Made by a program: the position numbers and the translations under genes
Shown here: in pieces, positions 44,511-53,905 of the stretch
How the letters are laid out: each line of letters begins with the position of its first letter
How positions within the stretch are numbered: position 1 is the stretch's first letter
Assembly: GCF_946479965.1 (NCBI RefSeq)
Contig: NZ_CAMLHX010000009.1
Span: 1-64,000 of the forward strand
Length of the DNA: 64,000 bases
Source of the DNA: an uncultured Mucilaginibacter sp.
GTDB taxonomy: Bacteria > Bacteroidota > Bacteroidia > Sphingobacteriales > Sphingobacteriaceae
Direction: 5' to 3'
The notes under the pieces: model-generated
Database searches by the model: none
The model's input: the letters and a program-made list of their open reading frames with translations, nothing else
Told to the model about the DNA's origin: nothing

Positions 44511-44523
44511 TGTCATCATGACA
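44511..44523. promoter_or_regulatory. Palindrome TGTCAT-C-ATGACA upstream of groES
   Basis: A perfect 6-bp-arm palindrome in the 242-bp spacer between the secG terminator and groES, 165 nt from the groES start. It could be an operator, but the distance is long and no second copy was found. Confidence 0.3.
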
Positions 44524-44541
44524 GTTATATGATATAACAAA

Positions 44542-44570
44542 AAAAGGCTTTGGGGTTACCAAAGCCTTTT
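44542..44570 (-). terminator. Intrinsic terminator after secG
   Basis: A 12-bp perfect stem (44542-44553 with 44559-44570), 5-nt loop, followed on the minus strand by a U-rich run (TTTTTTTGTT). It starts 18 bp past the secG stop and closes the miaB-secG operon. Confidence 0.88.
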
Positions 44571-44588
44571 ACTATGTTTTGATGAAAC

Positions 44589-44951
44589 TTACTTCTTAGA
44601 TGTATCAGTTGGAGTTGCCGGCGCAAGAGGCGAAGGCATTGTTGTAGCGGGTGCAGCTGTGCCGGGAGTAACCTCAAGTGACTTCTTTTGCTGCTCCTGA
44701 TACTTGCTTGCAGTACCGGCCACAGGGCCATCTTTAGCAACAACGTTAATACCCAACGCCAGTACCATTAAGGTGATAGCTAATACCCACGTACCTTTTT
44801 CTAAAAAATCGCCTGTTTTTTGCACACCCATTAATTGTGATGAGCTTGAAAAATTTGATGAAAGACCGCCACCCTTAGGGTTTTGTATCAAAACGATAAG
44901 CCCAAGCAACGCGCATACTATCACTACCAGGATCACTAATACTATTAACAT
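44589..44951 (-). CDS. secG: Preprotein translocase subunit SecG
   Basis: 120 residues with two helices (about 2-22 and 57-75) and the loop LIQNPKGGGLSSNFSSSSQLMGVQ carrying the conserved NPKGGG and glycine/serine stretch. SecG assists SecYEG-mediated export. The C-terminal extension (from about residue 95) is rich in Ala, Thr and Pro, as in other Bacteroidota SecG. Last gene of the operon; a terminator follows at once. Confidence 0.95.
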   Translation of the reverse strand: MLIVLVILVVIVCALLGLIVLIQNPKGGGLSSNFSSSSQLMGVQKTGDFLEKGTWVLAITLMVLALGINVVAKDGPVAGTASKYQEQQKKSLEVTPGTAAPATTMPSPLAPATPTDTSKK

Positions 44952-44958
44952 ATCTTTA

Positions 44959-46212
44959 TTAATTTATTTTATTTTCTAATTGTTCAATTTGGCCTGCAAA
45001 GTAAAGGCTTTTTTCCGGGAATTTCAACATCAATTTTTTGTATGTTGAAATGGCCTTGTGATACAGCATTTGCTCGGTATATATTTTGGCAAGCGTCTCG
45101 GTTACAAGTTCGTTCCGGTCTTCCGAGCTTTTCTTGGCTTTATTCTCGCTATTAAGCTTAACGCTGCTTGGATGCTTTATCTGCGGCTCTTCGTAAATAA
45201 ATTTTTCAATTATCTTGTCGGCTTTTGTTTCGGCAGGCTGCGCGTCTGTTTTTGGCGGGATAACATTTAAATCGTTAACTACCGAGCTTACCGCAAATAT
45301 GTTTTCAACATACTGCTGCTGCAGGTTATCTGCCACAGGCTGCTGCTTCTCTGCAGGGGCAACAGTTGCTGAATGGAATTTACCTTCATCTGCGAAGGGC
45401 TGGTAAGTAGCCGCGTGCTCTTTGCGGGTTTTATCCAACCACCACATAAAGCTGTAAGGCATCTTCTCGTCGTTATACCTTGAAACGTGCCGGCCTCCTT
45501 TGTTGGCTGGTGTAACTTGTGTTACAATATTTGCCGAGGTATTAAGTGAATCGTCTTCGGCAACTGCGGGCTCAAATACAAAATAACTATCCCCTGAGCT
45601 TGCTTCCTTTTTCTCCGGATCGTCTGCAGCCACATTGGTCGAAATATTATCCGCAGCGGATGATTGTTCAATCCCTATATCCTCAATGCTTACAATTTCC
45701 TCAAATACCTCATCATCTATCTCCTGATGAGGTTGGGTTGGCTTGCTGCCTATCTTACTATCTTCAGTTTCGGTATATTGTATCTGTTCAACATCCGGCT
45801 CATCATCAAGCATTAAAGCTTCGTCGCCCTTTTTCTCATCGGCATAAACCAGGTCAGTTTCTACCGGTACATGAAAATAGTTGGCTTCATCAACAGCTTG
45901 GGGTATTGACGACGATGGTTTCCCCTCGCCTGGCTTCCCGAAAAAGACGATCTGACTATCAGTTACGGCCGTAAGCGAGCCCGCGGCGTTAGCAATTTTA
46001 TAAAGTAAATGAGGATTGATGTATGTGCTTGCGCTTTGAATATCTTCCTCCTCGCGTTTTACAGCCAGTATAGCCCGCAATAACCCACTCTGCGGAAAAT
46101 CATTAATAAGCGCCTGTAAATTGGAGGTATTATTACCATAAACCAGATCAGACGGATTATCCAACAGATCATAGAAAAAATCATTACCGCTATTTCCAGT
46201 GTTTTCGTTCAC
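44959..46212 (-). CDS. Acidic protein with C-terminal TPR-like motif
   Basis: 417 residues from a GTG start at 46212, 21 bp after lptE; no ATG gives a better start. The N-terminal 90 residues are helical (LQALINDFPQSGLLRAILAV), the middle 250 residues are acidic and low-complexity and look disordered, and the last 50 form a TPR-like pair (LAKIYTEQMLYHKAISTYKKLMLKFPEKS). No signal peptide. A protein of this design is conserved between lptE and secG in Bacteroidota. Function unknown; the position suggests a link to envelope biogenesis. Confidence 0.72.
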   Translation of the reverse strand: MNENTGNSGNDFFYDLLDNPSDLVYGNNTSNLQALINDFPQSGLLRAILAVKREEEDIQSASTYINPHLLYKIANAAGSLTAVTDSQIVFFGKPGEGKPSSSIPQAVDEANYFHVPVETDLVYADEKKGDEALMLDDEPDVEQIQYTETEDSKIGSKPTQPHQEIDDEVFEEIVSIEDIGIEQSSAADNISTNVAADDPEKKEASSGDSYFVFEPAVAEDDSLNTSANIVTQVTPANKGGRHVSRYNDEKMPYSFMWWLDKTRKEHAATYQPFADEGKFHSATVAPAEKQQPVADNLQQQYVENIFAVSSVVNDLNVIPPKTDAQPAETKADKIIEKFIYEEPQIKHPSSVKLNSENKAKKSSEDRNELVTETLAKIYTEQMLYHKAISTYKKLMLKFPEKSLYFAGQIEQLENKIN

Positions 46213-46233
46213 GCCGATGAAGCTATTAAATTG

Positions 46234-46755
46234 TTACCAATTATTAAAGGCTTTGTTAAAAATATCGTCAATAAGCTGACTGGTGAGCTTTTGAAACAGA
46301 GCTTCCTCCTGCGATGCTAAGTTGCCTGAATAGTTGATGCTTTTGCTGAACGTCTGATCAAAGGTAAGGTTCTTGTCCTTTAAATAATCAAACTTAACAC
46401 GTACGGTTAATGTAAGTGCCTGTGCGCCGGCCACGGGTGGCGCATTGCCACTAGGTGCTTGTATAGAAACCGGTACGCTCCTGTAATCAGTTATAGCACC
46501 ACTCATATTAGCGTCACCCTCGCCGTTAACAATGCTAAGGCTGGTGGTGGTACGTATGCGTGCTTTAAGTGCCTCTGTAAATCTTGTGCTAAAATAACCA
46601 ACCACCAAAGGTGCATTGTTTTCAAAAAAAGCAACGTTCACTGTTTTCATTTCAGGTGGGATAACGTCACTTTTCAGCGTATAACACCCAGGCGTTAAAA
46701 AAGCCAAAACAGCTATCAGCGGCAGTATAACCAGCGGTCGTTTTTTCATCAGCAT
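46234..46755 (-). CDS. lptE: LPS-assembly lipoprotein LptE
   Basis: 173 residues; starts at 46755 or 46749 (MKKRPL). The signal peptide ends at the lipobox (LTPGC, then YTLKSD), and the remainder matches the Bacteroidota LptE family: PPEMKTVNVAFFENNAPLV, STRFTEALKARIRTTTSLSI and FDQTFSKSINYSG. LptE plugs the LptD barrel that inserts lipopolysaccharide into the outer membrane. Its start abuts the sigma54 regulator stop directly, so the two are co-transcribed. Confidence 0.88.
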   Translation of the reverse strand: MLMKKRPLVILPLIAVLAFLTPGCYTLKSDVIPPEMKTVNVAFFENNAPLVVGYFSTRFTEALKARIRTTTSLSIVNGEGDANMSGAITDYRSVPVSIQAPSGNAPPVAGAQALTLTVRVKFDYLKDKNLTFDQTFSKSINYSGNLASQEEALFQKLTSQLIDDIFNKAFNNW

Positions 46756-48003
46756 TTACAAATTCAGTTCTTTAATTTTGCGGTACAAGGTGCGTTCAGA
46801 TATACCCAACTCATTTGCGGCGAGCTTACGTTTGCCCTTATGTTTTTTAAGCGCTTTGCGTATCAAATCTGACTCTTTTTCTACCAGAGATAACGATTCC
46901 TCCACCTCTTCGGCGTGGTGCGTTATATTAAACCCGTCATCGTCATTATTAATTTTACTGATACTATTAACGGGCTGCTGGATAGTAAATTGTTGCTCGC
47001 CGGTAACAGGCAGTTCAATATCGCGGTACAACTGCGTAAGCGTTTGCGAGTGGTTAGCGTAATTAGGTGCTCCGCCGCCATGTTCTATCATGTCAACCAC
47101 TAATTTTTTCAGCTCCACCATGTCGCGTTTCATATCGAACAGCACTTTGTATAATATATCACGCTCAGAAAAATCTTCTTTTGGCTGGTTGGCCAAACGC
47201 ATAGGCAAATTACGGTTATTACCGTCAGATGGAATGTACGTAAGCAGCGTTTGGCCCGTAATAAGATGATTCCTCTCCAACACAGCCAATTGCTCCGCCA
47301 TGTTTTTTAACTGCCTTACGTTACCCGGCCACCCGTAGTTGGTCAATATCTGCTGCGCCTCTTCATCCAGTTGGATGGGTGGAGTGCGGTATTTATCAGT
47401 AAAGTCTGATGTGAATTTGCGGAACAACAGGTAAATGTCTTCTTTTCTTTCGCGTAGCGATGGGATGCGCAGCGGAACCGTATTTAAACGATAGTAAAGA
47501 TCCTCGCGAAACTTGCCGTTCTTCACTGCATCATACACGTCAACGTTGGTAGCTGCAATAACACGCACGTTGGTTTTTTCCACTTTTGATGAACCCACGC
47601 GGATGTACTGGCCCGACTCGAGCACGCGCAGCAGCCTCGCCTGTGTACCCAAAGGCATTTCGGCTATCTCATCTAAAAAAATAGTACCACCGTTAACCGT
47701 TTCAAAATAGCCTTTACGCTCGCCAACAGCACCTGTATAAGCGCCCTTTTCGTGACCGAATAATTCCGAATCGATAGTACCTTCAGGGATAGCGCCGCAG
47801 TTAACCGCTATAAACGGCCCATGCTTCCGCTGGCTCATGTGGTGTATTATGTGCGAGAATACTTCCTTACCGCTACCGCTTTCGCCGGTAATTAATACCG
47901 AAATATCAGTAGGCGCAACCTGGTTAGCTATATCTATTGCCCGGTTCAACAACGGCGAATTGCCGATGATACCGAAGCGTTGTTTTATTTCTTGTATTTC
48001 CAT
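46756..48003 (-). CDS. Sigma54-dependent transcriptional activator, no receiver domain
   Basis: 415 residues. The AAA+ domain (about 10-235) has Walker A GESGSGKEVFSHII, the sigma54-contacting loop as GAYTGA (GAFTGA with F to Y, a tolerated variant), Walker B GGTIFLDEIAEMP and the sensor region. The C-terminal Fis-type helix-turn-helix is LAANELGISERTLYRKIKEL. There is no receiver or sensory domain at the N-terminus, so activity may be controlled by partner proteins or expression level. It lies within the conserved miaB-lptE-secG operon and probably regulates envelope genes; its targets are unknown. Confidence 0.93.
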   Translation of the reverse strand: MEIQEIKQRFGIIGNSPLLNRAIDIANQVAPTDISVLITGESGSGKEVFSHIIHHMSQRKHGPFIAVNCGAIPEGTIDSELFGHEKGAYTGAVGERKGYFETVNGGTIFLDEIAEMPLGTQARLLRVLESGQYIRVGSSKVEKTNVRVIAATNVDVYDAVKNGKFREDLYYRLNTVPLRIPSLRERKEDIYLLFRKFTSDFTDKYRTPPIQLDEEAQQILTNYGWPGNVRQLKNMAEQLAVLERNHLITGQTLLTYIPSDGNNRNLPMRLANQPKEDFSERDILYKVLFDMKRDMVELKKLVVDMIEHGGGAPNYANHSQTLTQLYRDIELPVTGEQQFTIQQPVNSISKINNDDDGFNITHHAEEVEESLSLVEKESDLIRKALKKHKGKRKLAANELGISERTLYRKIKELNL

Positions 48004-48011
48004 TGGTTAGT

Positions 48012-48545
48012 TTATAATGTTGGGTATTTACTTTTGGTTACGCACCCAATATTACTTTCAATATCCCTATTCACTTTGTTTGAAAGGTTATTTTTTTCTA
48101 TTTCCGATTCGACATTTAAACAGTTTAAGTAATCTTGCTCGCTTACACCATAATTATCCGAAAAAGTAAAATCGATCTTTCCATTTTCTATCCAGACAAA
48201 TGCTGGGGTATTATTAATTACACAACCTAATGGCTGTTCAAATTCAGGATAATCCTTTATTTCAGATTTAAACTTTTCAAATTCTGTCCAATCATACTTT
48301 TTACCCACAATTGGTTTAGGAAAATTTTCGGGAATTGTATTTAATGCTATCCCTAAAACACCAAGGGTAATAAGTAGATCGGCTCTATCGGTAAAATTTA
48401 GCGTTAATTTGATATAATCACCATCGTCCCTAAAACTTGGTCTTTTCCATAGGTAAGAATACTTCAAATTAGATATCCACCGACTAATTTCTTCCTTTGA
48501 ATTAGTTTTGAATAACCACTCCTCATTTATTCTTTCTTGTAGCAT
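48012..48545 (-). CDS. Uncharacterised AT-rich ORF inserted after miaB
   Basis: 177 residues. The start chosen is the ATG at 48545, whose first A is the last base of the miaB stop (TAATG), giving translational coupling; a longer frame to 48584 would overlap miaB by 40 nt. The sequence has no signal peptide or clear domain; it contains a short hydrophobic stretch (LLITLGVLGIALNTI), and the rest is hydrophilic and acidic. The DNA is much more AT-rich than its neighbours. It interrupts the usual miaB - sigma54 activator order, suggesting recent acquisition. No function is assigned. Confidence 0.6.
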   Translation of the reverse strand: MLQERINEEWLFKTNSKEEISRWISNLKYSYLWKRPSFRDDGDYIKLTLNFTDRADLLITLGVLGIALNTIPENFPKPIVGKKYDWTEFEKFKSEIKDYPEFEQPLGCVINNTPAFVWIENGKIDFTFSDNYGVSEQDYLNCLNVESEIEKNNLSNKVNRDIESNIGCVTKSKYPTL

Positions 48546-50014
48546 TAATCTATGATTTTGCCCATTAACGTCGCGGTAGTACACCTTTCCGCCATTACAT
48601 ACACATATTGCCCGGGCTTATATCTTTCATCCACCGGAAACACCATCATAGCGTTCTGATCTGTACGACCGGCGTAATCGTTTTTTGATTTTTTGGAGAA
48701 ACCTTCTATCAAAACCTTCTGCACCTTGCCTAATTGAGCTTGTAAACGATGAAGTGAATGTTGTTGCTGTAGGGCAACAATTTCTGTTAAACGCGCTGCC
48801 TTAACCGGCTCAGGTATATCGTCGGCATAGCGTTTTGCCGCTAAAGTGCCGGGCCTTTCCGAATACATAAACATGTAAGCAAAATCATATTTAACATATT
48901 CCATCATGCTTACGGTTTCTTTATGCTCTTCATCTGTTTCTGTACAGAAGCCTGTGATAACATCAGTAGAAATTGCGCACTCAGGCATAATACGGCGGAT
49001 GGCATCAATACGATTGATGTACCAGTTGCGATCATAAGTACGGTTCATCAGATCCAGTATGCGGCTATTGCCCGATTGTACCGGCAAATGAATGTATTTG
49101 CAAATATTATCATGCTTAGCCATGGTATACAAAACCTCATCGGTAATATCTTTTGGATGCGAAGTGGAAAACCGGATACGCAGATCGGGATTAATAGCGG
49201 CTACCATTTCTAACAAATTAGCAAAGTTAGTAGTAGTTGCAGGGGCAGTAGCAGTTTCTTGCTGTTCTGACGGCTGCGCACTGTCAACCGCCGACTGCCC
49301 ACTCCACTTATAAGAATCCACATTTTGCCCCAGCAAGGTCACCTCGCGGTAGCCCTGGTCAAACAGATCTGTACACTCTTTTACTATTGAGTAAGGATCA
49401 CGGCTACGCTCGCGGCCACGGGTAAACGGCACTACACAGAACGAGCACATGTTATCGCAACCGCGCATAATAGAAACGAATGCGTTAATGCCGTTGCTAT
49501 TTAACCGCACCGGGCTTATATCTGCATAGGTTTCCTCGCGGGATAATAATACGTTTACGGCCTTTTGGCCACTATCTACCTGGTCAATCAAATTGGGCAG
49601 GTCACGATAAGCATCGGGGCCTACAACTACATCAACCAGTTTTTCTTCTTCCAAAAATTTAGCTTTTAAGCGCTCGGCCATACAGCCCAACACGCCAACC
49701 ACCATACCCGGATTTTTAGCTTTCGCCGTTTTGAATTCCTTTAAACGGTTTCGTACTCTTGTCTCAGCGTTTTCGCGAATAGAGCAGGTGTTTATGAATA
49801 CCACGTCGGCGCTATTAAAATCGCCTGTGGTTTCAAAGCCTTGTTCTGATAAAATAGACGCAACTATCTCGCTGTCAGAAAAATTCATGGCACAGCCATA
49901 ACTTTCTATATACAGCTTGCGCCCGGTATTCTTGCCTTCAACCGGCTCTAATAGTAAAGCCTCGCCCTGTCTGCCCTCATCATGTTTTTTATCCGGAAGA
50001 ACCAAATCAATCAT
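48545..50014 (-). CDS. miaB: tRNA-2-methylthio-N6-dimethylallyladenosine synthase MiaB
   Basis: 489 residues from the ATG at 50014. It is a radical SAM methylthiotransferase acting on tRNA position A37. The N-terminal Cys cluster is in [29 protein letters not shown] and [11 protein letters not shown]; the radical SAM CxxxCxxC is [21 protein letters not shown]; the TRAM domain closes the protein ([21 protein letters not shown]). The start is fixed by a -7 box TATTTTTG (50036-50043, minus strand), which excludes a longer frame to 50092. First gene of the operon through secG. Confidence 0.96.
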   Translation of the reverse strand: MIDLVLPDKKHDEGRQGEALLLEPVEGKNTGRKLYIESYGCAMNFSDSEIVASILSEQGFETTGDFNSADVVFINTCSIRENAETRVRNRLKEFKTAKAKNPGMVVGVLGCMAERLKAKFLEEEKLVDVVVGPDAYRDLPNLIDQVDSGQKAVNVLLSREETYADISPVRLNSNGINAFVSIMRGCDNMCSFCVVPFTRGRERSRDPYSIVKECTDLFDQGYREVTLLGQNVDSYKWSGQSAVDSAQPSEQQETATAPATTTNFANLLEMVAAINPDLRIRFSTSHPKDITDEVLYTMAKHDNICKYIHLPVQSGNSRILDLMNRTYDRNWYINRIDAIRRIMPECAISTDVITGFCTETDEEHKETVSMMEYVKYDFAYMFMYSERPGTLAAKRYADDIPEPVKAARLTEIVALQQQHSLHRLQAQLGKVQKVLIEGFSKKSKNDYAGRTDQNAMMVFPVDERYKPGQYVYVMAERCTTATLMGKIID

Positions 50015-50035
50015 TGCTTGTAAAAATTTGAGCTG

Positions 50036-50043
50036 CAAAAATA
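50036..50043 (-). promoter_or_regulatory. Putative -7 box TATTTTTG for miaB operon
   Basis: A full match to TAnnTTTG, 21 nt upstream of the miaB ATG at 50014, in the 115-bp divergent spacer facing the AsmA-like genes. Confidence 0.6.
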
Positions 50044-50129
50044 CATAAATTTTATATACAGCGTGACAGATTGGCAGAATTAACAAAATCAACTTTTTGT
50101 TGTTATAACATTATACTAATCCCTTTTAA

Positions 50130-52037
50130 ATGGCCACAGACATCGCTGAAAACAAAAAACGCTTCCCCCGCTGGCCATTTATTTTGTTAGGTATTTTATT
50201 GATTATTGGAGCCGGGGCATGGTATGCCTATAACCGTTTTTTCGCCGGTGATAAGTGGAAACCCTTGCTACAGGCTAAACTGAAAGAGATGATTCTAAAA
50301 TCAACTGATAGCCTGTACCGAATCGAATACTCCGATTTTGATCTCAATCTGGCATCCGGCGACGCCGTTCTATCTGATTTTAAACTGATCCCCGACTCAG
50401 CGGTTTATAATAAATTAGTTGAACTAAAAAAAGCGCCCGATAATCTTTTCACCCTCAGCGTTAATAAACTCACCATAAAAAACGTGGGGGCAAAAAAAGC
50501 TTACCAGGATAAAATACTTGAGGTAAACAGTATCACCATCGATAAACCAAGTCTTATAATAACCAATAAACGGTATGCTTTTAACGATACTGTTAAAGTG
50601 GGCACGCCGAAAACGCCTTATCAGCTTGTTAAAAATATATTTAAAGAATTACGGATCGACTCTGTTTCACTTAAAGACATCAGCTTAACCTATGTAAATA
50701 AAAATGAAGCAGCGGCACGCCATACAGCTTTAAAACATCTGGATATTAACATATCTAACGTTTTGATCGATTCTCTATCGGCACAGGATACCAGCCGTTT
50801 TTATTATACAAAAGGCGTTGAAGTTATTATTCATAACTATAAAGTAAAAACACCCGATAGTTTGTATACATCGGCGGTAAAGGAGATCTATTTTTCTACT
50901 GCAAAACGCACGCTTCGGTTGGAGAAAGTGGATCTGACACCTCGCTATAGTCACAATGCCTTCTACAAAAAAACAGGTGAAAGTGGCGATATATTTACCC
51001 TGAAGTTTAAAAAAATAGCCATAAACAACATTGATCTGCAGCGCTTTTTGCGCGACCAAAAACTATACGCAAGTACAATGGATGTTGAGAATGCCGACGT
51101 ACAGATTTACAACAATAGCAATTACAAAGGTAAAAAGTCGGTTAAAATTGGAAAGGATCCACATCAGTCGTTACAGAAAGTGGCTTTGGATATGCGGCTT
51201 AATCGTTTAAATATACGCAACTCCAATATCACCTATTCAGAAACCGATGCTACAACCCAGGAAACAGGGCAAATAATATTTAAAAAAACCAATGGGTATT
51301 TGATGAATGTTACCAATGACCCTGATGCAAAGAAGAAGAATCATTACATGAAGGCGCACATAAACACCTTGTTTATGAATGCCGCGCCGCTGACCGTCAA
51401 TTTTAAGTTTGATCTCACCGCTAAAAACGGGGCTTTCAACTACTCGGGACGATTGGGTAAGTTTGATGGCCGGGTATTGGATAAATTGGTGCGCCCGCTG
51501 GCACTGGTACATGTGCGCTCGGCAGATGTGGAACGCCTTGACTTTAATGTTGATGCCAATAATTACTACGGCAAAGGCAACCTACAGTTCTACTACAAAA
51601 ACCTGAATGTGCAACTGCTTAAAAAGGTTGAGGGTGAGAAGGGATTGAAAGCGCAGGGCTTTATCTCTACCATTGCAAACTCGCTTATTATTGAGAACAG
51701 TAACCCGGACAAGAAAGGCAATTTCAGACCGGGGCCAATAAGCCTTAAACGTGAGTCAACCACCTCATTCTTCAGCTTTTTGTATAAAGGTCTATTAGCC
51801 GGCCTTAAACCAAGCGTAGGTTTTGATGCAAAAACCGAAGGGAAGGTGAACAAAGTGATAGAAAAAGTAGGTTCTGTGATCGAGTCGTTCAATAAATTTA
51901 AAGAAAACCGTAAATTGAGGCGTGAAGAACGCAAACGAAAAAAGGCGGAAGAGAAAGCATTAAAAGAAAAAAAGACCCTTGAAGAAAAGGCTAAACAAAA
52001 AAACGGAGCGGACGCAGGCAACCCATCGGTAAACTAA
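50130..52037 (+). CDS. AsmA-like envelope protein, first of a tandem pair
   Basis: 635 residues: cytoplasmic start, one membrane helix (about 16-36, WPFILLGILLIIGAGAWYAY), then a long beta-rich periplasmic region with repeated strands and short NxI/NxxI patterns, and a strongly charged Lys/Glu-rich C-terminal tail (about 585-630) that looks like a coiled or disordered helix. This fits the AsmA/YhdP-type family, repeating beta-groove proteins thought to move lipids between membranes. It shares its layout and several blocks with the next gene (DSLYRIEYSDFDLNL; IPDSAVYN), so the two arose by duplication. Family assignment is by architecture. Confidence 0.65.
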   Translation: MATDIAENKKRFPRWPFILLGILLIIGAGAWYAYNRFFAGDKWKPLLQAKLKEMILKSTDSLYRIEYSDFDLNLASGDAVLSDFKLIPDSAVYNKLVELKKAPDNLFTLSVNKLTIKNVGAKKAYQDKILEVNSITIDKPSLIITNKRYAFNDTVKVGTPKTPYQLVKNIFKELRIDSVSLKDISLTYVNKNEAAARHTALKHLDINISNVLIDSLSAQDTSRFYYTKGVEVIIHNYKVKTPDSLYTSAVKEIYFSTAKRTLRLEKVDLTPRYSHNAFYKKTGESGDIFTLKFKKIAINNIDLQRFLRDQKLYASTMDVENADVQIYNNSNYKGKKSVKIGKDPHQSLQKVALDMRLNRLNIRNSNITYSETDATTQETGQIIFKKTNGYLMNVTNDPDAKKKNHYMKAHINTLFMNAAPLTVNFKFDLTAKNGAFNYSGRLGKFDGRVLDKLVRPLALVHVRSADVERLDFNVDANNYYGKGNLQFYYKNLNVQLLKKVEGEKGLKAQGFISTIANSLIIENSNPDKKGNFRPGPISLKRESTTSFFSFLYKGLLAGLKPSVGFDAKTEGKVNKVIEKVGSVIESFNKFKENRKLRREERKRKKAEEKALKEKKTLEEKAKQKNGADAGNPSVN

Positions 52038-52039
52038 AT

Positions 52040-53806
52040 ATGGCTATTAACTTTTTAAAGACCAAACGCAGCAGAATAATTGCTGCCGCCGTAATTATAC
52101 CCGTTGTTTTACTGTTGATTGCCGCTTTAACAATAAATAGGCTATGGTCACCCATTTTAGCTAATAAAGTAAGGAACGCCGTAATAAAAGGGAGCGATAG
52201 TTTATATCACGCCGACTTTTCGGATGCGCAATTGCACATTTTACAGGGTAAAATAATGCTGTACAATGTTTCATTAATACCCGATACCCAGGTGTATCGT
52301 CGCAGAATGAAGTTAGGAACTGCCCCCAATAATTTGATAAAACTGAATGCCCGCCGCATTATCTTATCAGAGATCCACCCTTTTAAATATTTATTTCAGA
52401 AGAAATTAGATATCGGCCGCATTGCCATTAACTCGCCGCACATACAGGTTAGCTATGCATTAAACCATACTAAAGACACTACGGAAAAGGACCACCGCAC
52501 CGCTTGGCAAAAGCTGTCAAAAAGCCTTAAATCGGCCCACGTTGGCGATATATTTTTAGACAATATTTCTTTTAAGTACGATGATTATTCGGGTAATAAA
52601 GTTGCTGTGTCTGAAATTAAACAAATGAGCCTGCACGCGCATGATCTCCTGATAGATTCGGCTACACAGACAGATCGTTCGCGTTTTTTTTATTGTAAAG
52701 ATGTATCAGCGGATGTGCAGAACTATTCGGGCCGAACGGCAAAAGGTCTGTATAACTACTCGCTAAAGCGACTAAAGCTTTCTACTTCAACGTCGCAGGT
52801 TATAGTTACGGGTTTTAAGTTTGAGCCTGTAGATGCCGGTGTGTTTTTCGCGAAAAGCCGAAAGGATAAGTTTGAGGTAAGGCTCGATTCTGTACAACTT
52901 AACAACTTCGATTTTTTAGCTTACCACAAATACCGAAGCCTTACCGCCAGCAGCCTTATTATCAATGGCGGACTGCTTGATCTGTACAACAACCCCAATA
53001 AAATTAAGATCTACAAGGATAAGCTGGAAACCTTCCCCAACGTGGCCCTTTACCAGGTTAATATGGATTTGAGGATAGACACCATCGATATAAAAAAACT
53101 GAATATTACTTATAGCGAGCAGGGCAAAAAATCGCACAAAACAGGCACGCTTATTTTTGCTAACACCAGCGCTCAAATTGGTAACGTTACAACCAATCCG
53201 AACGCGCTAAAGGTTGACAGCATAGCCACTGCAAAGATCAGTACCTGGTTTATGGGCAAAGGCAAACTGAATATCTCCTTCCGTTTTAATTTACGGTCGC
53301 GTAACGCGCCTTATAGCTTTAAAGGCCATTTGGGCCCAATGCCGCTGCAAGCACTTAACAAAGTTACCATGCCTTTATCCATGGTAAAAATTACAGAGGG
53401 CACATTAAAAAGTTATGATTTTAACATTTATGGCAATGCCAACATATCACGCGGGCACATTGCGATTTTGTACAATGATGTAAAGGTTAGACTGCTGCGG
53501 GTTAACGATGACAACCTATTGTACTCCCGCAAGCTGATTCCAACATTGTTTGCTAATTTGTTCATCATCAAACATAATAATCCCGACAAGCCCGGCGAAA
53601 CGCCCCGTGCATTTGATGTGGTTTATCCGCGTCCTAAAGATTCTCCCTTTTTTAAAACGGCATGGACCACCATGCTTAAGGGCCTTAAACCTACCATAGG
53701 TTTAGACGATAAAACAGAGAGCGCTGTTAAAAAACGACTGGATGATATGAAACAGAAAAAGAACGACAGGGCGCTGAAGAAGAAAAACAAGAAAAAAACA
53801 GGCTGA
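52040..53806 (+). CDS. AsmA-like envelope protein, second of a tandem pair
   Basis: 588 residues. A membrane helix (about 12-32, IIAAAVIIPVVLLLIAALTI) precedes a beta-rich domain matching the upstream paralogue: GSDSLYHADFSDAQLHILQG against STDSLYRIEYSDFDLNLASG, DIDTIDIKKLNITYSEQGKK against LRLNRLNIRNSNITYSETDA-type blocks, and LKGLKPTIGLDDKTE against LAGLKPSVGFDAKTE. The C-terminal tail is again very Lys-rich. It starts 2 bp after the upstream stop. Possibly a lipid-transport pair working together; otherwise unknown. Confidence 0.65.
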   Translation: MAINFLKTKRSRIIAAAVIIPVVLLLIAALTINRLWSPILANKVRNAVIKGSDSLYHADFSDAQLHILQGKIMLYNVSLIPDTQVYRRRMKLGTAPNNLIKLNARRIILSEIHPFKYLFQKKLDIGRIAINSPHIQVSYALNHTKDTTEKDHRTAWQKLSKSLKSAHVGDIFLDNISFKYDDYSGNKVAVSEIKQMSLHAHDLLIDSATQTDRSRFFYCKDVSADVQNYSGRTAKGLYNYSLKRLKLSTSTSQVIVTGFKFEPVDAGVFFAKSRKDKFEVRLDSVQLNNFDFLAYHKYRSLTASSLIINGGLLDLYNNPNKIKIYKDKLETFPNVALYQVNMDLRIDTIDIKKLNITYSEQGKKSHKTGTLIFANTSAQIGNVTTNPNALKVDSIATAKISTWFMGKGKLNISFRFNLRSRNAPYSFKGHLGPMPLQALNKVTMPLSMVKITEGTLKSYDFNIYGNANISRGHIAILYNDVKVRLLRVNDDNLLYSRKLIPTLFANLFIIKHNNPDKPGETPRAFDVVYPRPKDSPFFKTAWTTMLKGLKPTIGLDDKTESAVKKRLDDMKQKKNDRALKKKNKKKTG

Positions 53807-53856
53807 AAAACGTCTATAAGCAGCCGTCAAAAGCAAGCAAACTATTTTTCACTAAA

Positions 53857-53882
53857 AAAGGCATGATGGTAATCATGCCTTT
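53857..53882. terminator. Bidirectional terminator between convergent genes
   Basis: An 11-bp perfect stem AAAGGCATGAT / ATCATGCCTTT (53857-53867 with 53872-53882) around GGTA. A and T tracts lie on the outer sides, and it sits midway between the AsmA-like gene and the collagen-like gene. Confidence 0.75.
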
Positions 53883-53905
53883 AAGAATAGTGTTTTTCTT
53901 ATAAA

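Noticed and set aside
44347..44540. CIRCE heat-shock operator before groES
   Set aside because: No TTAGCACTC-N9-GAGTGCTAA found; the only palindrome is TGTCAT-C-ATGACA at 44511.
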